From positions 23,436,001 to 23,500,000 of the forward strand of contig OX419760.1 in the NCBI GenBank assembly GCA_948567375.1: a stretch of DNA of 64,000 nucleotides. The letters run 5' to 3'. Made by a program: the position numbers and the translations under genes. The notes beneath the pieces are model-generated. The model did not search any database. It was not told where the DNA came from and saw only the letters and a list, made by a program, of their open reading frames with translations. The stretch is from Lunularia cruciata (lineage: Eukaryota > Streptophyta > Marchantiopsida > Lunulariales > Lunulariaceae). The number at the start of each line of letters is the position of its first letter. Position 1 is the first letter of the stretch. Of the stretch, positions 10,540 to 24,198 are shown one piece after another.

Positions 10540-13500
10540 GACCTCTCCACTTTTAAGATACAACGTCCTCGTTGCAAAGTTGTTGCTCAAAAGATTGAGC
10601 TAACATTGGTGCATTGGTGAAGTTAGCTGCTGGCTCCCATATTGCCTCATATAGTGGGTACCCTTTCCAATGGACCAGATATTCCACACGCGGATGGCGT
10701 GTACCACAGATGCATTTCTGGAGAATGTGTTTGACCTCATACTCCTTTGCCTCATCAACAAGTGTTGGACAAGGTCGACTTTCTTGGATAGAAGAGAGTG
10801 GAGTGGCCAGAAAGCATATCAGCATAATAAGGAAACATGAAACACCGGGTGGATCTTCATATGTGGTGGTAGCTTGAGGTGATAGGTCATGGCGTTGATG
10901 CGCCAAAGGATGGAGAAAGGGTCCAATAAAATGAGGTCTAAGCTTATAAGGACCAATTAACTTGAGGTTGGTAGTTGACACTCAGACTTGATCTCCCTCA
11001 TTTAACTCCTTGTGTTGGCAGTGTGCATTTGCATATTGATTTTTGCCAATTGTGGGCAATCTACAACCTATGGTTGACATTCTCCACACCCTGTTGGATT
11101 TTAGAAACAAAAGTGTTGACAACGTCAACCTTGGTAGCCACCGGACAGAGCTTCACCAAGCTTAAAGGTGTCAAAGAATGCTTTTCATACATGAGGAAGA
11201 ACGGTGTGACTTGTGTAGAGGTATTCACTATATTGTTATAAGCAAATTCCACCACTAGGAGTAAGGTGTCCTAACTCTCTTGCTCATCTAAAGTAAAGTA
11301 TTGAAGCATGTCTTCAATAGTGGGATTTGCCTTCTCTTTTTTTCCATCAATTTATGGATGGTAAGTTGTGGACATGGCCAATTTGGTTCTGAAGAACCCA
11401 AACAACATTCTCCAAAACAAACTAGTGAATTGAGTGCTTCTATCTATGATGAGCACTCGAGATAAGCTATGATAGGAAAGATTGCATTTAAGTACAATTG
11501 AGCTAGTTGCGGGGCAGTAACATCCTTGGTGGTAGGACACACATAAATCATTTTGTTGTGCGGTCAAGAAAGACTATGATAGAGTCAAACCTAGAGGTGG
11601 TCTTGGGCAATTCACAAACCAAATCCATGCTTACTTGTTCCCAACATTGTGTAAGAGTGGGGAGAGGTTGGAGGAGTATTGTGGAAGCTTGATTAGAAGC
11701 CTTATTTTCTTGAAAAAGTAGACAGCTCCAAACATATTCGATCATATTATTGCTCATCTTGGGCTAATAGTAATAGCGTTTGACCGCATCCAAGGTCCTG
11801 TCCACTCCAACATGACCTACAATGGTAGAATCATGACAATTTGCTAGGATGGTGGTTCTTAGATTTGTGTCAACTTGCCATCAAAGAAGGTGAGTCCTTG
11901 GGTGCTGGTGATGCCTTTGGATGATTGACCACCTACAATTTGTGGATTAAGTTTTGTAGCAACAAGAATCTTGGGCCAGAATTCAAGGTTCATCTTGACT
12001 TCACCACCAAATTTTTTTCCATCTGCATTTGGGTGAATGCATTTGCAAGTTGCTTATTGCCTTCCACATATCTGATTGTCATGTTGAATTGTTATCTCCA
12101 CTCTGCCCACCGAATCTATCGACAAGAAAGATCTTTTTGTGTCTTGAGGTAGACTAGAGGTTTGTGGTCTGTCTCTACCACAAATACCTTCTCACTCAAA
12201 TAGTGCTTCCAATGCTTGGTTGCAAGGACAATGGCCAGCTCTTTTGCATTCTACTAGTAACAACTTATAGAGAAATATGTAATTGGGTGCCATCCATCTT
12301 GCCATTCTTGTTGTAGGATTGCTCCTATTGCTACACCTAATGTATCTATAGCCATCTTGATTGGACATTTTGGGTCATACCATTTCAAGATTGGTGCATG
12401 TAATAATGCGTCTTTCAACTCTTGAAAGGTCAATTCTTGTGTGGTTCTCCATATCCACTTCTTCCCCTCACCCAATAGTGTTGTTAAAGGTTGTGAAATC
12501 TTGGAGAAGTCCTTGACAAATTGACAATAAAACCCGTCAATCCCAAGAAACTCTTGAGTTGAGTCTGATCTTTTGGAGCACTCCATTTTTGAATGACCTC
12601 TATTTTATCTCTTAACTATTGGATACCTTCTACACTTACTCTATGCACTAAGTAGTCTACTGCAGATTTGCCAAACTCGCACTTTGAGATTTTGGCATAC
12701 AATTGATTTTGTCATAGAATCTGGAGGACTTCTTGTAGATGTTACTTGTGCTCTATCAACATCCTATTGTAGACTAAGATGTAATCAAGAAAAATGATAA
12801 CAAATTTATCCAAGTACAGATGAATATGTCATTCATCAAACTTAGGAAAGTGGGTGGAGAGTTGGTGAGGCCAAATAGCATCACCAAGTACTCAAAGTGA
12901 TCATATCTTGTTCAAAAGGCAGTTTTGTATATGTCTTCTTCCACAATTCTGATTTGGTTGTAACCACTCCGCAAGTCAAGTTTGGTGAAGTGCTTGCCCC
13001 ATTGAGTTGATCAAACAAGTCATCCATGCAAGGTAATGGATATTTGTTCTTCATCATTTGTTGATTTAGTCCCCGATAGTCAATGCACATGCGCATTGTT
13101 CCATTCTTCTTCACAAACAATACAAGAGCCCCATATGGTAATACGCTGGGTTGGATAAACCCTTTCTGTAACATATCCTCAATTTGAGCCTTACACTCCT
13201 CCAACTCATGAGATGATAGTAGATTTGGGGCCTTACAAGGAGGTGTCTTTCTAGGGAGTATCTCAATTGTATGATCTTTCCTTTTTGGTGGTAAACCTAT
13301 AGGTAATTCATCTAAAAAGACATCTTGGAACTCATTGACCACATCTTTCAATTTCTTAGCAATTTTTCCATTGTGTTAGGCACTCTAGGTTTCTCTTATT
13401 AAACCCATGAAACACCTATCTATCTTACCAATAGATATGGTCCTTATGACATACAAAGGTAACTCTTGCCTTTGTGATTTTCCTTTAAACCCAAAGATCT

Positions 13501-15581
13501 TCCATTGACTAGTTTTCACTACTTTCTTTCTCCAATCCACCATAGGGTTATAGTGCTCTATCCACAGTAGACATAAATTGCATCCTAATGAGCTAGTAGT
13601 ATCACTCACCACTCGATTGCTTTTTGATACCCTCCTACAGAGAGTATTACCTTTCTAGGTAATGACTCAATCCTCTCTATCTAACCATTAGGTAACCCTA
13701 CTTTGTCCTTCTCTAGTTCTATCGCCAACCTTATTACAATAGAGCGAGACAAGAAATTCTTTGTTACCCCAAGATCTATCAACACTTTTACCTTTTTAGC
13801 ACTCCATGTACAACAATCAACTGTGTGTTTATCTTCTTCCATCTTTACACAATTGTCCTCTTCTTTCTCCCGCTTTTACTCTTCTTCACCAAGCTAATAA
13901 GGCCATGAGGTACATTTATTGGCAAGCTTCATTTTCCAAAGTGGTTTCCTTATCTTCCTCTTCAATTCGTCTCTCCATGTGGTTCAAAGGTTGCTTGAAT
14001 GGAGGCCTCTAAGATGACGAGCACAACAATTGATGGCTATGTGCCCAATTTGGCCACAATTGTAACATCATTGTTGTTCTACTCAAACCTCTTCTCCCCA
14101 TGAGACTCTTCTCCTTTCTTTGACCCATACCTATTCTCCTTGGAGAGGTCTTGCTCCTTGATCTCGGAACCAAATGTTGCCCAACTCCATAAGAACTAGT
14201 CCACCAAGATGGTGTGTCTCTGTCTAATAGTTTTGCATTGGTGTTATTTATCCACCTCCTCCAAATGCCCCTGCTATTCTTTGAGTGCAAGCAATGGCTT
14301 CAAAAGCTACACAAGGATTTTGCACCATTACTTCTTGGTGAATCTACTCTTTTAATCCTCTCTTGAAATTATCAAGAGCTTTGGCTAGACTCATATCGAT
14401 TATTGCAACCTATAGATCCAAAAATGCCTCCATGTACTCTTGTATGCTATTCTTCTACTTCAACTCCCAAAGTCTCATTTGGACCATTTGCATGGAATCC
14501 ACAAATTGGAAATTCTTGAGCAGCCCTTCTTGCATGGCTGTCCAAGTGACCTCTCTTCCTTCTACCAACAATGATTATTCCCAAGCGTCATACCATGTGA
14601 GGGCTTTATTGGTCAAGTACCCACACATAAACACACTTGTAGAATGATTAGTGATCTACGTTGTGAACAATCAAAGGTATTAACTCATTCTTAAAATCCA
14701 ATTTTTCATTAATCCCATGGAATGTTGTTCCTTGTAAGGCTCAATGTTGCACGTCTTTTTCATTTGTAGTAACAATGTGGCTTGGTTGTTGATTGGAATT
14801 GATGTCATTGGCATGCATAGCTCTCCAATTACTTTGATTGTTGGTGTTGGTTGTTGATACAACTCCCCTTCTTGCATTACTTGATCATTCTTGATAGTAC
14901 CTATTTGATTTTGCAATTTCTCCATGGTCATCTTGATTTTCCAAAACTCGTTCAACATCCCCTGCATTCCTTGCATCAACTCTTGCAAATATGGGTCAAT
15001 GATTCTTACACACAACCAATGTTCAATTGCTACTTCCTACTTCAATAAAGGATTAGAATGATCACTTGGGAGGGAGCACAAACTATGGGGACTACCATTG
15101 GGACCTTAGAGGCTATCACTTGTTGATAATATTCCTCACCAAAATTACAGACTATAAAATCCCTAAACATCATTTTTGGTCTAACTACACATCTTGGAAG
15201 GGTGAGTACTTGGTACATTCAGATCCATAACATTATAATAGAATGTAGATTTTCAAATCACACTCTTTGTCATATACCACCACAGGTAGAATCATCGGAT
15301 TTAGTGAATTCATCATTGTCCATGAATTTTGCTCCAAAGTGATAAACAAGAGATAATCTCATTTGCTCATACTAGATGTACATAATCTTGACTCAAGATG
15401 GAAAGCTAGGTATAGGAAATTTTCCTCCCGGTGCCTCCATCCCATCTGCTCTCTAAATCACTTCCCAAGTCCAACAATTGCATTATGTTTTCTCCCCTCA
15501 AATTACTCAATTTCAATAGCTTGTGTTCTTCCAAGAAGGATGCTCCACTCTCTTGGATTAAAATACCCACTTTGATACTAT
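10540..15581 (-). mobile_element. Internal region of chromovirus F, Ty3/gypsy gag-pol, decayed
   Basis: On the minus strand, read from 15.0 kb down: gag-like ORF (14680-15015); CCHC zinc knuckle CYNCGQIGHIAINC (about 14023-14070); RT (12881-13351, with [28 protein letters not shown]); RT tail/RNase H (12254-12586, GIDGFYCQFVKDFSK); integrase (11061-11757, including FAYNNIVNTSTQVTPFF); and a chromodomain (10553-10981: YEVKHIL, YLVHWKGYPLYEAIWEP). The chromodomain places it among chromoviruses. The coding sequence is split by frameshifts and stops. A damaged initiator-Met primer site (TAGTATCAAAG versus TGGTATCAGAG) lies next to the 15582 LTR. Confidence 0.88.
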
Positions 15582-16188
15582 TGTAATACTCCAAGGACAA
15601 GAGAAATCTCCAAGAGAGATACAAGAGAGAAAACTTCCATTTCACATTCAATACTCCAATGCTCCAAAGGAGCACCTTCTCTTTATTATATAGCAAAGAG
15701 GATCCTCTCAAAGGAAACTCCACCCTTGGATCAGATATATGGATTGGTGACTTGTCAGCAAGCTCCATCCTTGTATTAGTTGTTTGGATGGGTGATATGT
15801 CAATCCTTGTCCTATCTAGTGGGTCAAACAAGATTGATTAAAGGGAATCTTTAGAGAATCTTCTTGTAGGGAGCTCAGAATCTCATGGGTGAGGTACCAT
15901 TGGAAAGCTCTTGATGAGAAAAATCACAAGGAGGAGAAGGCAAGCCTTTTCCCTTGAGGGAGTAATATTTCCAAAGGATATTGCTTTTTGAGGTCTAATT
16001 CATCCATTTAGGCTTCCAAAATTGGCCCTAAAGTTTTCAAGCTATTTTGGGCTTCTGCCCTATAAGTAGAAGCAATATTTTGGTGAAACCTCTATCTGAT
16101 CTTCCTAGCCCATTGTATACAACATCATTCTAGATGTTACCAAGCCAATTTTCACCTCTAGATAATATGTCTAGCTACTTGTATTACA
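15582..16188 (-). repeat. 5' LTR of chromovirus F
   Basis: 607 bp, TGTAATACTCC…TGTATTACA on the plus strand (TG…CA ends intact). Paired with 9905-10539. It sits next to the primer binding site, so for the minus-strand element it is the 5' LTR. Confidence 0.85.
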
Positions 16189-18730
16189 CTTGCTTGACAT
16201 ATATAAGGCACCTAATTAAATTATAGGCAAGTTTATAAGATAAGACAAAAATAGAATTATCAATGTACAACAAGGATGAGAAAATAAGATATTTTCACTT
16301 ACTCAATTTTAAGTTTTATTTGGCTTAAAGAAGCAAGAAACTATTTAAGGTTTCAACCCCAATGTAAATATTCATTTAGTCTTTTGATTGCAAATATAGA
16401 AAAAGTGCTAAAATCCCTTCACCACTTTTGCTTAAATTCCAATTGTTGATTGTATGCCTTTGATGAGTAGTGGTGAGGAACTATGTAGTAAGAACTCAAA
16501 TGTTTGAAAGGAAGTGCCATTTATACTTGTGATTATGGTCTAGGATCCTTGAGTGTTTTGAAGGAGTAGAGCAATGCTTTGATGGATAAAAAATGAATTA
16601 TACTGTTGAAAGTACCACAAAATAAGAAAGTGAAGTCCTACTATCAATACGGAGTGCCTTTGGAGTTATGCTTTCATGGAAATGTAGTATACATCCTTTG
16701 GAGTTGAATGTCTTTGTAGGGAAGCAACCCATTTGGAGTTGATTGAATCATCACCTTTAGGAATACTTGGGAACTTATTCTTAGTGAAAGTGATTTTTAG
16801 TTTTCTATTTGCTATAATATGCCTGAGTTGGTGATAATATATTCTTTTGGGAGTGGTTCTTGCCCAAGAGGTAAAATAGGTAACAATAAACAAACTATCA
16901 ATTGTGACGCTTCTCTTTAAATCTAGCCAATTCCAACCCATACCCTCAAGGAAAAAACTTGCTTCTTACCATCATATCACTTTTTGGTCAGCATAGGATT
17001 ATCACACCCATGATCCTTTGAGGCCACTCCAATAAACACCAAAGCTTAATGTTATCTCCAGAAAAATGTGAAAGCTCTTTGCTCCTCTTACAATCCTTAG
17101 AATAAGGAAACTAAACTTGCAAAAAATAAACCCTTAATCTCAAATAGAAATCCCTAATCTCAATTGGAGACCTTAATCCAATACCTCTAACCCTATAACA
17201 TGTAGTCAATTTTGAGTAGTTGATTTTGGGCCATTTCCACTAATTATTCCTCTCTGTCCATGTCCAAATCCCTTGTCAATCTTCTCCTTCCTTGGTTAAG
17301 TTTAGGTGCAAGTTCTAGTGCTATAGACAAGATTACAATGCACAAGGAGCATAGGAGATAAAATTAATCCTCAATGACTTATTCTTTGATTATAATCAAG
17401 CACACAATCTAAACCCAAAGTGTGAAAAATTAAGATAGATTGCTTTATTCCTAATCTTAATCTACCATTGTTAAACATCCTCAACACACACAATAGCCAA
17501 TGGTTAACTCAACTCCTTGTCTGGGCCTTGTAGCACCTAGCAACTTAACTCAATGCTAGTCCATTTGGACTTTGCTCTCAATGAATTGACTTGTGAGTGA
17601 ATTGACTTGTCAATGAATTGATCTGTCAATGTTTGCATAATGCCTTGTATACTTGCAAGAGTAATAACAACCAACTAGTCCATTAAAGTGATATGTGATG
17701 TACCACATGTAATTGTAGATGTATGTTCTCACATGCTCTGGGATTGAATTATGACCCAAACTATCCTATAGAAGACCTAAACTACCAATACAAAATATTG
17801 AAAGCATGAAATATTTGCATCTATGAGTGTGTTTTGTGATATGTCCATCTTGAATCAAAGATAAGATTATCAAGAATAGGTATATGGGCAATAGAACTTT
17901 ATAGAAAGTGCATATTAAGTTTGATATCAATAAGCATCTAATCTCTCAAGCCCAAGCACAACATAAATGGCGAGTTTGAGTTGGCAATTTTACAAGATTT
18001 TTAGGGATGTTTGTAAATACTTGTAAATATTTCTATAGGCACCCATAAAAAATTGGACTTTTTTAATGAAAGCTGCCTAAAAATTAAGGTTTCATGCAAA
18101 AATTTCTATAGAAAATTATTTAGGACAAAGTAAACTCATTAATATCCATGGACCCCCATAACCTTATAAAAATGTATGGATCATATTTTAAACTTGTAAA
18201 TTTTCCTATAACTATGGATATTTTCCCATAAATCTCAAGTACATTTGCTTTGCTACCCATAACACTTTTATATAATACTTGTAAATTTTTTTATGGGAAA
18301 TTGTCATGTACTCATAAATCCTAATAGAAACTCCCAATATGAAAATATGAAGTATTGACATGTTGAAAACTAAATTTTAGGAAGTAGAGTAAATAGACGC
18401 AAGTTGTTTTTCTCTTGTTTAAGGTTGAGAAATTCAAGTAAGTATAGCCAACAAAAGGGCATGCAGATGCCAAAGTCTAGACCGTACATTATTGCACAAC
18501 AAGTATTCATGTAATTCTTTTCTATGCCTCTTCTGAATCATGTCTATACATAAAAAATAGATGAGATAAGAAAGATGAGGAACAAATTACAAGGAGGAAG
18601 CATGAGGATGGCAAACACCACCTTTAACACTGAATCCCATGTTGAATCCATAATAAAAACATCTAATACTATAACACAATATCTCATATCAAATACAAGT
18701 TTGCACTAACTCATGTAGTTTGAAATGCAT
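16189..18730. other. AT-rich DNA without recognisable genes
   Basis: About 2.5 kb. Minus-strand ORF 16666-16941 has no domain signature. Near 17580-17640 a short phrase (tgaattgacttgt) is repeated. From 18000 to 18310 there are recurrent 'tgtaaatattt…cccataa' motifs. Probably old intergenic or repeat-derived DNA. Confidence 0.4.
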
Positions 18731-18739
18731 ACAAATACT

Positions 18740-19325
18740 TCTTTCTAATGAAATATTCATTACATACCATTACATACCATTGGAAACACTATATCTTTGT
18801 TGACATCATGAGTAATTATCCATTGTTTTCCAAAATGGCAACAAGTCATATAGATCCTTATTTCATCTAAGTTAGTATAACACTCACAAGTGAGTATTGA
18901 AGATGCACTTGGATGGACTAACCCAAGCAAATCCTCATTAGTTTAGAGGAAATACACATTGCAAGTTAGAATGCTCTAATGTTAGGTCAAGCTAGGATCT
19001 AAAAGACTCCATCCTTGTTAGAGCAAATACTTGCCTTTACTCTGGTAACACAAGGAAGATATAGGTCAACCAAAAGAGAATATAGAGCATGTTGAACTAT
19101 TAGCCCATCAAAGAAGACTACAAACCTTCATCCAATCAAAAGGTGCTCTAACATCTAAAGAGGAAATCATTCCTCTTCCTCCTTAATCAAAACATAAGTC
19201 TCCATAATAAACAATCACAAACAATCATGACAAACAATCACAAAATAGGAGGAAAGTAAAGATGCAAAGAATACACAACTACCTAAAAATACCATGTGTT
19301 ATCTCCTATATAGATAATAGGTCTC
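18740..19325 (-). mobile_element. LINE fragment, same family as 52.9-60.4 kb
   Basis: Aligns by eye with the C-terminal coding region of the LINE at 57340-57930. Shared phrases include 'cactcacaagtgagta', 'gtcaagctaggatc', 'acataagtctcc' and 'aactacctaaaaa'. It covers the segment from the CCHC cysteines back toward the RT. All frames are broken. It abuts the truncated left end of element D. Confidence 0.7.
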
Positions 19326-19379
19326 CAGATATATATATATTCCATTATAAGCAAGAGGGGAGGTGGAATACCTATAGGA

Positions 19380-19900
19380 TCTATCTCTATTTATCAAGGT
19401 CATATCAAAACCTCCATCTTAGGCACAAAATCCATAGCACACAAGGGATACATATCTGAATCGGGTTCAAAGTCATCTTCCTCTTATAAGTTCTCTTCCT
19501 TCAATGCTAGTGTCCACACTTGAAGCTCCTTCTTCTAAATTTGATTCCCAATAATTAGAAGATGGTGTATTTGAATGCAAAGTGTGGGTTGTGTTAGTTC
19601 TTGGAATTATAACTTGATGGTTTGATGGCCCAATTCTCAAGTACCTTTTGTGCCATTGATCAATTGTATGTGTTGCTCTCAACCATGGCCTCCCAAGTAG
19701 CAAATCATAGCTTGAATCCTTCAAGACTTGGAAAGTCATGAGATTTTGAATTCCCATAACCAAAACTACCACCTTTTCTATCAAACCCAACACTTTAACT
19801 TGTTGTTTGTTTGACATGCTCACCACAAATTTTGAAAGTCTAGAGGGTATCATACCTAAATTCTTCATCAACCACTCTTACATGGTATTCATTGCAGATC
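19380..19900 (-). mobile_element. Element D, left piece: protease-to-RT linker of a Tat/Athila-like gypsy element
   Basis: Matches element A at about 35270-35765. The ORF 19473-19871 carries KNLGMIPSR, LMTFQVLKDSSYDLLLGRP and SSNYWES, which correspond directly to A. The match to A stops near 19380, so RT, RNase H, integrase and the 3' LTR of D are absent. Confidence 0.8.
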
Positions 19901-20592
19901 TATGAGCCAACCTATCTCTCTCTCAAGATGAACTTCCAATGGCTAGTACATCATGGACTAAGAAGGCAAGGAATCCCAATTCCATCACACTCCTTTAAGG
20001 CTAGAACACAAAGGCACCTCCAAGACTCAAGACATTGCTCACTAAACAACTCAATGAGACAGAGATAGTTGCAAATGAAAGAATGATGAGTACCTCCTCA
20101 CTCCTAGCTTATATACTTCTGAAAAAATTACACACCAAAGTTACTAATTATTGGAGTAATTCAAGTTATTAGGTTAAAAGTCAAATAAAATCAAAAAGTT
20201 TAAAAAAATATCCAAGCACTTAGGAATAATCCCATGAGTAGGTGATCTTATCTTCACCTACTACCTAAGTCAAGGATTGCTTCACATGGGCTATCTTTGG
20301 ACTATAGAAAAAGTCTGCACCAACAAGGATTGTGGGCCCAAGAGTTTTCAACTCTTTTTTCAAAGTCAAATAACTAGGAATAATACAAGTCAATACACTA
20401 GAAGATAAATAGTGGTGCTAACTTTTTACCTTCCTCTAGAATAGGGTCACCTTTATCTTAGCTAGAACTAACTCTAGCTAATATTTATTAATTAGAAGCT
20501 TAGCTAAACTCCTTATAGATAATATTTCTCCATTACTTGCAATACCAAATTTAAAATCCTTATAGAGTATACATGCACCAATGGATATTATA
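19901..20592 (-). repeat. Solo LTR E of the A/D family, inserted in element D
   Basis: 692 bp matching the A LTRs along its length (TATGAGCC start, …ATATTATA end, against TGTGAGCC…GTGTTACA). It interrupts D exactly between sequences that are contiguous in A (around 35770). The flanks read …GATC and GATG…, a likely 4-bp TSD with one change. No internal region is attached, so it is a solo LTR left by recombination. Confidence 0.82.
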
Positions 20593-22110
20593 GATGATTT
20601 ATCAACAAGTGAATCCTTGATGTTATGACCATTCACCATCAAATCAATCTTGGAGCCATATCCATAAACCTCCCATGGTGCTAGTTTTGCATCCACCATC
20701 TCCATTGATACCAAAACTTTCTCTTATGTCTTCTTTGTTCTTTTGCTCCTTGTTAAACTCAAACCACTCTTAAGCTCCTTCCTCAAGGTGAAATTGAAAG
20801 CAATCAATTTATCCATTGTGACATTGGCCTTGTGACTACAAACATCTTCCAACACATTGTAGTTCCATTGTTGCTTTAAGATCAAGAAATCTTCCATCCC
20901 CGACTTCTTCCTTGGAGTCTTTGTTGTTGGTGGTGTTGAAGTGTTGGTATGAGTACTACTAGTAGGCATGGGAATATCTTTGCTAAGAGAAAATCCTTGA
21001 GAAGAATGCACACCATCTACAAGATGGGCTCTCTTTTTCTCTTGTGCCAAAAGCTCCAAGTTAAGACCTTTGGAGTTTGAACACTTCCACTTCTCATACT
21101 TTCTCACAACTCTATTTATAGATGCTACTTCCTAACTTCTATTTAGAATGGGAGCTACTTGGGCTTCACCTCCTTCCTCCTTCTCTCTATTGGCTCCCTC
21201 ATAACCTCTTCCTCCATGTTAAGTAGATTTGTGCAATTTCTTTGGATGTGAACTCTACTTCCACAACCAAAACAATTTCTACCATTGAAATTTTTGGTTG
21301 GTTCTTATAACCCCTTGGCCCTTTCCCAACACTCTGGTCTACCTCTTTCTTCTCTCATAGTTGCACTTCAATGATATTGAGATTTGCAAGTTGCTTCATG
21401 ATAGTTTGAAGGGGATTTTTTGGTGGAGGTGCAAGAATTGGAGCAACTACTACTTGTGGTGCCATCCTTGCCACCAAAGGATTGAGAGTCCCATCATACT
21501 TGTCAAATTGTGTAAAATGCACAACCTCCTTCACCACCAAATTCTCCTTCATACAAAATGAAATCTTGATGGCTTCTACTTTGGAAGAAGGTTTCTCATA
21601 TCTCACCTTACTTTAAATCTTTAGTTTAAATCCTCCCATAAAATTCTTGGTAAACATTGTTCTTATCCTAATCATAGTAGTCTCCATATCATTTCCACTC
21701 TTCTTCAACATTATATGGAATCACAACTCTTACTTCTCCTCTCCTTTTGCATAAGCTCTCACTTTCTCTCCATCTCCTTGCTTAAGGAAGGTAACCTCAC
21801 TCATCAATCTCTCATAACTTTGATCCAAGAGAAAGTTCTCAATAAGTGTAATAGTTAAATTCTCCCAAGTTTCTTCTTGACTTTCTCTCTTCTATTTCTT
21901 TTGGTATTTTTATTCATAGCATATAAGAGCTTTATCCTCAAAGAAATCCACTAGTAGTGAGACCCATTAATTCTTCCTCCTCTCATTGTTTCATATACAA
22001 TCTCTCTTGTAGTTTTTCACAAAATCCTTCACATTTTCTCCATCCTTGTCAAAGAAAACTAAAAGTTTCCCCATCTTAGCCTCTCATTACTTTTCTCCTC
22101 TCTCACTATT
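20593..22110 (-). pseudogene. Element D, gag and protease region, decayed
   Basis: Minus-strand ORFs 21355-21606 (gag), 20724-21107 (LNLELLAQEKKRAHLVDGVHSSQG) and 20478-20714 (VNGHNIKDSLVDKSS) align in order with element A. The protease site that is VDGGS in A is VDKSS here. The zinc knuckle region near 21210-21290 is recognisable but broken. The gag start lies near 22070. Confidence 0.8.
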
Positions 22111-23609
22111 TTTTTTGGTCTATTTTTTCTCACCCTATAACTAATAGAGTATATTCATGATTAACACCATTTGATAATAGTCAACTATAGATAGTATAAA
22201 GGGTTTAGGTTGCTTAATGATTTCTATGGCATGATCAAATCCAAATTAAGCAAGCTCTCATGAATATTTTATCATCAATTGAAAGCTTATCTCCATCACT
22301 AATCTTAAGAACTTTCTGATGAAGAAGGTAGTTTCTCCATAGCCCTACTATGACTCTCTCCAAGATCTTTCACCAAGATCTGCAACAATTTTACTACTCT
22401 TCTACACTCATATCTCTTTGGAAGTGCTTCCACTCCACAAACCTTACACAACTCTTTGGTCCTAGATCTCCTCCTTCCTAATCTTGGTGAAGAAGGTCCA
22501 ATATGCAATCTTAAGTCAAGTAAGTTTCTCATTTCTCTCAACCTCTTGCTCTACAAACTCAATAGATATGAACTTGCCTTGTGTTCCTTTTCTCCACATC
22601 AAAAGCATTTAGAATCACTAGTTCTTCTAGATGGTAAAGGCTTTTCAATACTCTCAACACTCTCATCAAATTCTACTCTAAACTCTATTTTCTTCAAATC
22701 AACCACTATTACACTTCAGCCACTATAGGAACCTTACATAATCTCAACTTTCACTCTTGATGGCCCTCCATGCTCCCAAGATGACTCTTAACACTCAAAT
22801 ATACCTTTTGTCATTCTTACACTACTCATGCATAAGAACTCAACACTCTAGAAATGACTCCTCCTTACAATGTCAATGAATTCTCCCAAATTATAACTCT
22901 CACTCCTTTGAAATTTTTCACACTTGATCATCACTCAAGGGTGTCTTCTCTTGCAAATTTAAATCCTTTTCATTGAGCTATTTAGTCTAAGCACCTTTCT
23001 ATTCAGCACACATCTTTCAGATTTGGTCTAAAAACCACACTCCTCACTTTAGAAATTCATAACTCCCTTTGGGCCAAAAGGTAGCCTATTTACCATTGAA
23101 TTTTCTTGGAATACAGGGCAATCCTAGCCAACATGCAGAAATTGCAAACTCTATACAAATTTCTAGAGAGGGTGCAATTTCCAAGAGCAATTTACCCTGC
23201 CAACTTCAAAAAATTCTAGCTTAGTGCACGTAATGGTTCTCTTAAACACTCTAAGTATCCCTACTGAAAGATGAACCAAAATATCATTTATTAAAATTTC
23301 CAATCCAGATCTCAAACTTGAGGTTTTGCCCAAAATGACTCTAATCTACAAAATCTGCAATCCACCTCACCCAATCTCTCTATGTGTAAACACACTCTCA
23401 TGTGTAAAAACTATATCATATCACTTAAAAAATATCATAATGAACTATAGGGTATACAAATAGGTCGAAGTTCTCTAACATAAGTTCAGGCCTCTCCTCC
23501 CTTAATGTTCTTTTCAAGTGAGATCTTTTAGTCTCCTTTTGCCTAATATAGAATGGTATGTGAAACATTATCTTGCCTTCTAGAGAGGTCTCAACAATAC
23601 AACCAAAAA
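22111..23609 (-). mobile_element. Element D, leader between gag and 5' LTR with decayed extra ORFs
   Basis: Matches A at 37290-38853. ORF 22305-22541 preserves the tail of A's extra ORF (CKVCGVEALPK, LVKDLGESHSRAMEKLPSSS). ORF 23425-23622 preserves the LTR-proximal ORF (SLEGKIMF, FYIRQKE, VYPIVHYDIF). Retention of both in a much older copy shows that they are family features and not chance ORFs in A. Confidence 0.78.
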
Positions 23610-23768
23610 TATGAGCAAACATGTCTCACTTAAGATAACGACATATGTCTCACTCAAGATGAACCTTTGATGGCTATTAAGGTAGCACATCATGGACTAA
23701 GAAGACAAGGAACATAATTCCATCACACTCTTCCAAGGCTAGAACTCCAAAGCACCTCCAAGACTCAA
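23610..23768 (-). repeat. 5' LTR of element D, first part (interrupted by element B)
   Basis: Starts TATGAGC and follows the A-family LTR (gatgaacctttgatggctatta…). It has a small internal duplication around 'atgtctcact'. It stops at the CTCAA TSD (23764-23768), and the LTR resumes at 42752. The matching break and TSD show that B inserted here. Confidence 0.9.
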
Positions 23769-23876
23769 TGTAAAAGACCAAAACTGAGGAGAGAAATAGG
23801 AGAACGGAAACTCACATTGGGACACTTGAATGAGGGAAAACTCCAAATGCCTAGCATGAGCTTCAGCCTTGGTATT
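23769..23876 (-). repeat. 3' LTR of element B, first part (interrupted by element C)
   Basis: TGTAAAAGACC… is the plus-strand left end of a minus-oriented B-family LTR, matching 42329-42436. It ends in GTATT (23872-23876), which recurs at 29437-29441 after element C. The remainder of this LTR continues at 29442. Confidence 0.92.
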
Positions 23877-24030
23877 TGTAACAATATGGAGTTTAGCGAC
23901 AAAGTCAGTTGGGCTCACAAAGTAACACATAAGACAAATTAGCCTAGAATATTCTAGAAGTATCTAGGAAGCTTCTTGGGAAGCTTCCCGGTTAGCTTAA
24001 CTTGCATCTTAAGTAAGTAGCTTCTAGAAG

Positions 24031-24048
24031 GAAGCTTCTAGAAGCTTC
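24031..24048 (+). promoter_or_regulatory. Perfect heat-shock element in LTR of C
   Basis: GAAGCTTCTAGAAGCTTC is four alternating GAA/TTC units with exact 5-bp phasing, the consensus site for trimeric heat-shock factor. Further partial copies lie at about 24090-24112 and 24150-24172. That this drives transcription is an inference. Confidence 0.7.
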
Positions 24049-24190
24049 CAACTAGCTTAGCTTGCACGCCAAGTAGGCGGCTTCTAGAAGGAAGCTTCTT
24101 GAGAAGCTTCCTAGATAACTTGGCTTGCACTCTAAGAAAGCGGCTTGAGGAAGCTTCTTGAGAAGCTTCTCAAGGGCCTTGTATGCTACC

Positions 24191-24198
24191 TATAAATA
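24191..24198 (+). promoter_or_regulatory. TATA box in 5' LTR of C
   Basis: TATAAATA, conserved in all B/C LTR copies (29325-29332; reverse at 42433-42440). It lies just downstream of the GAA/TTC-rich block and is likely to set the start of the LTR transcript. Confidence 0.65.

Noticed and set aside
23960-24180. CRISPR-like or satellite array suggested by regular 'gaagcttc' repeats
   Set aside because: Repeats are palindromic, irregularly spaced, inside an LTR, in a plant nuclear context; better explained as promoter elements.
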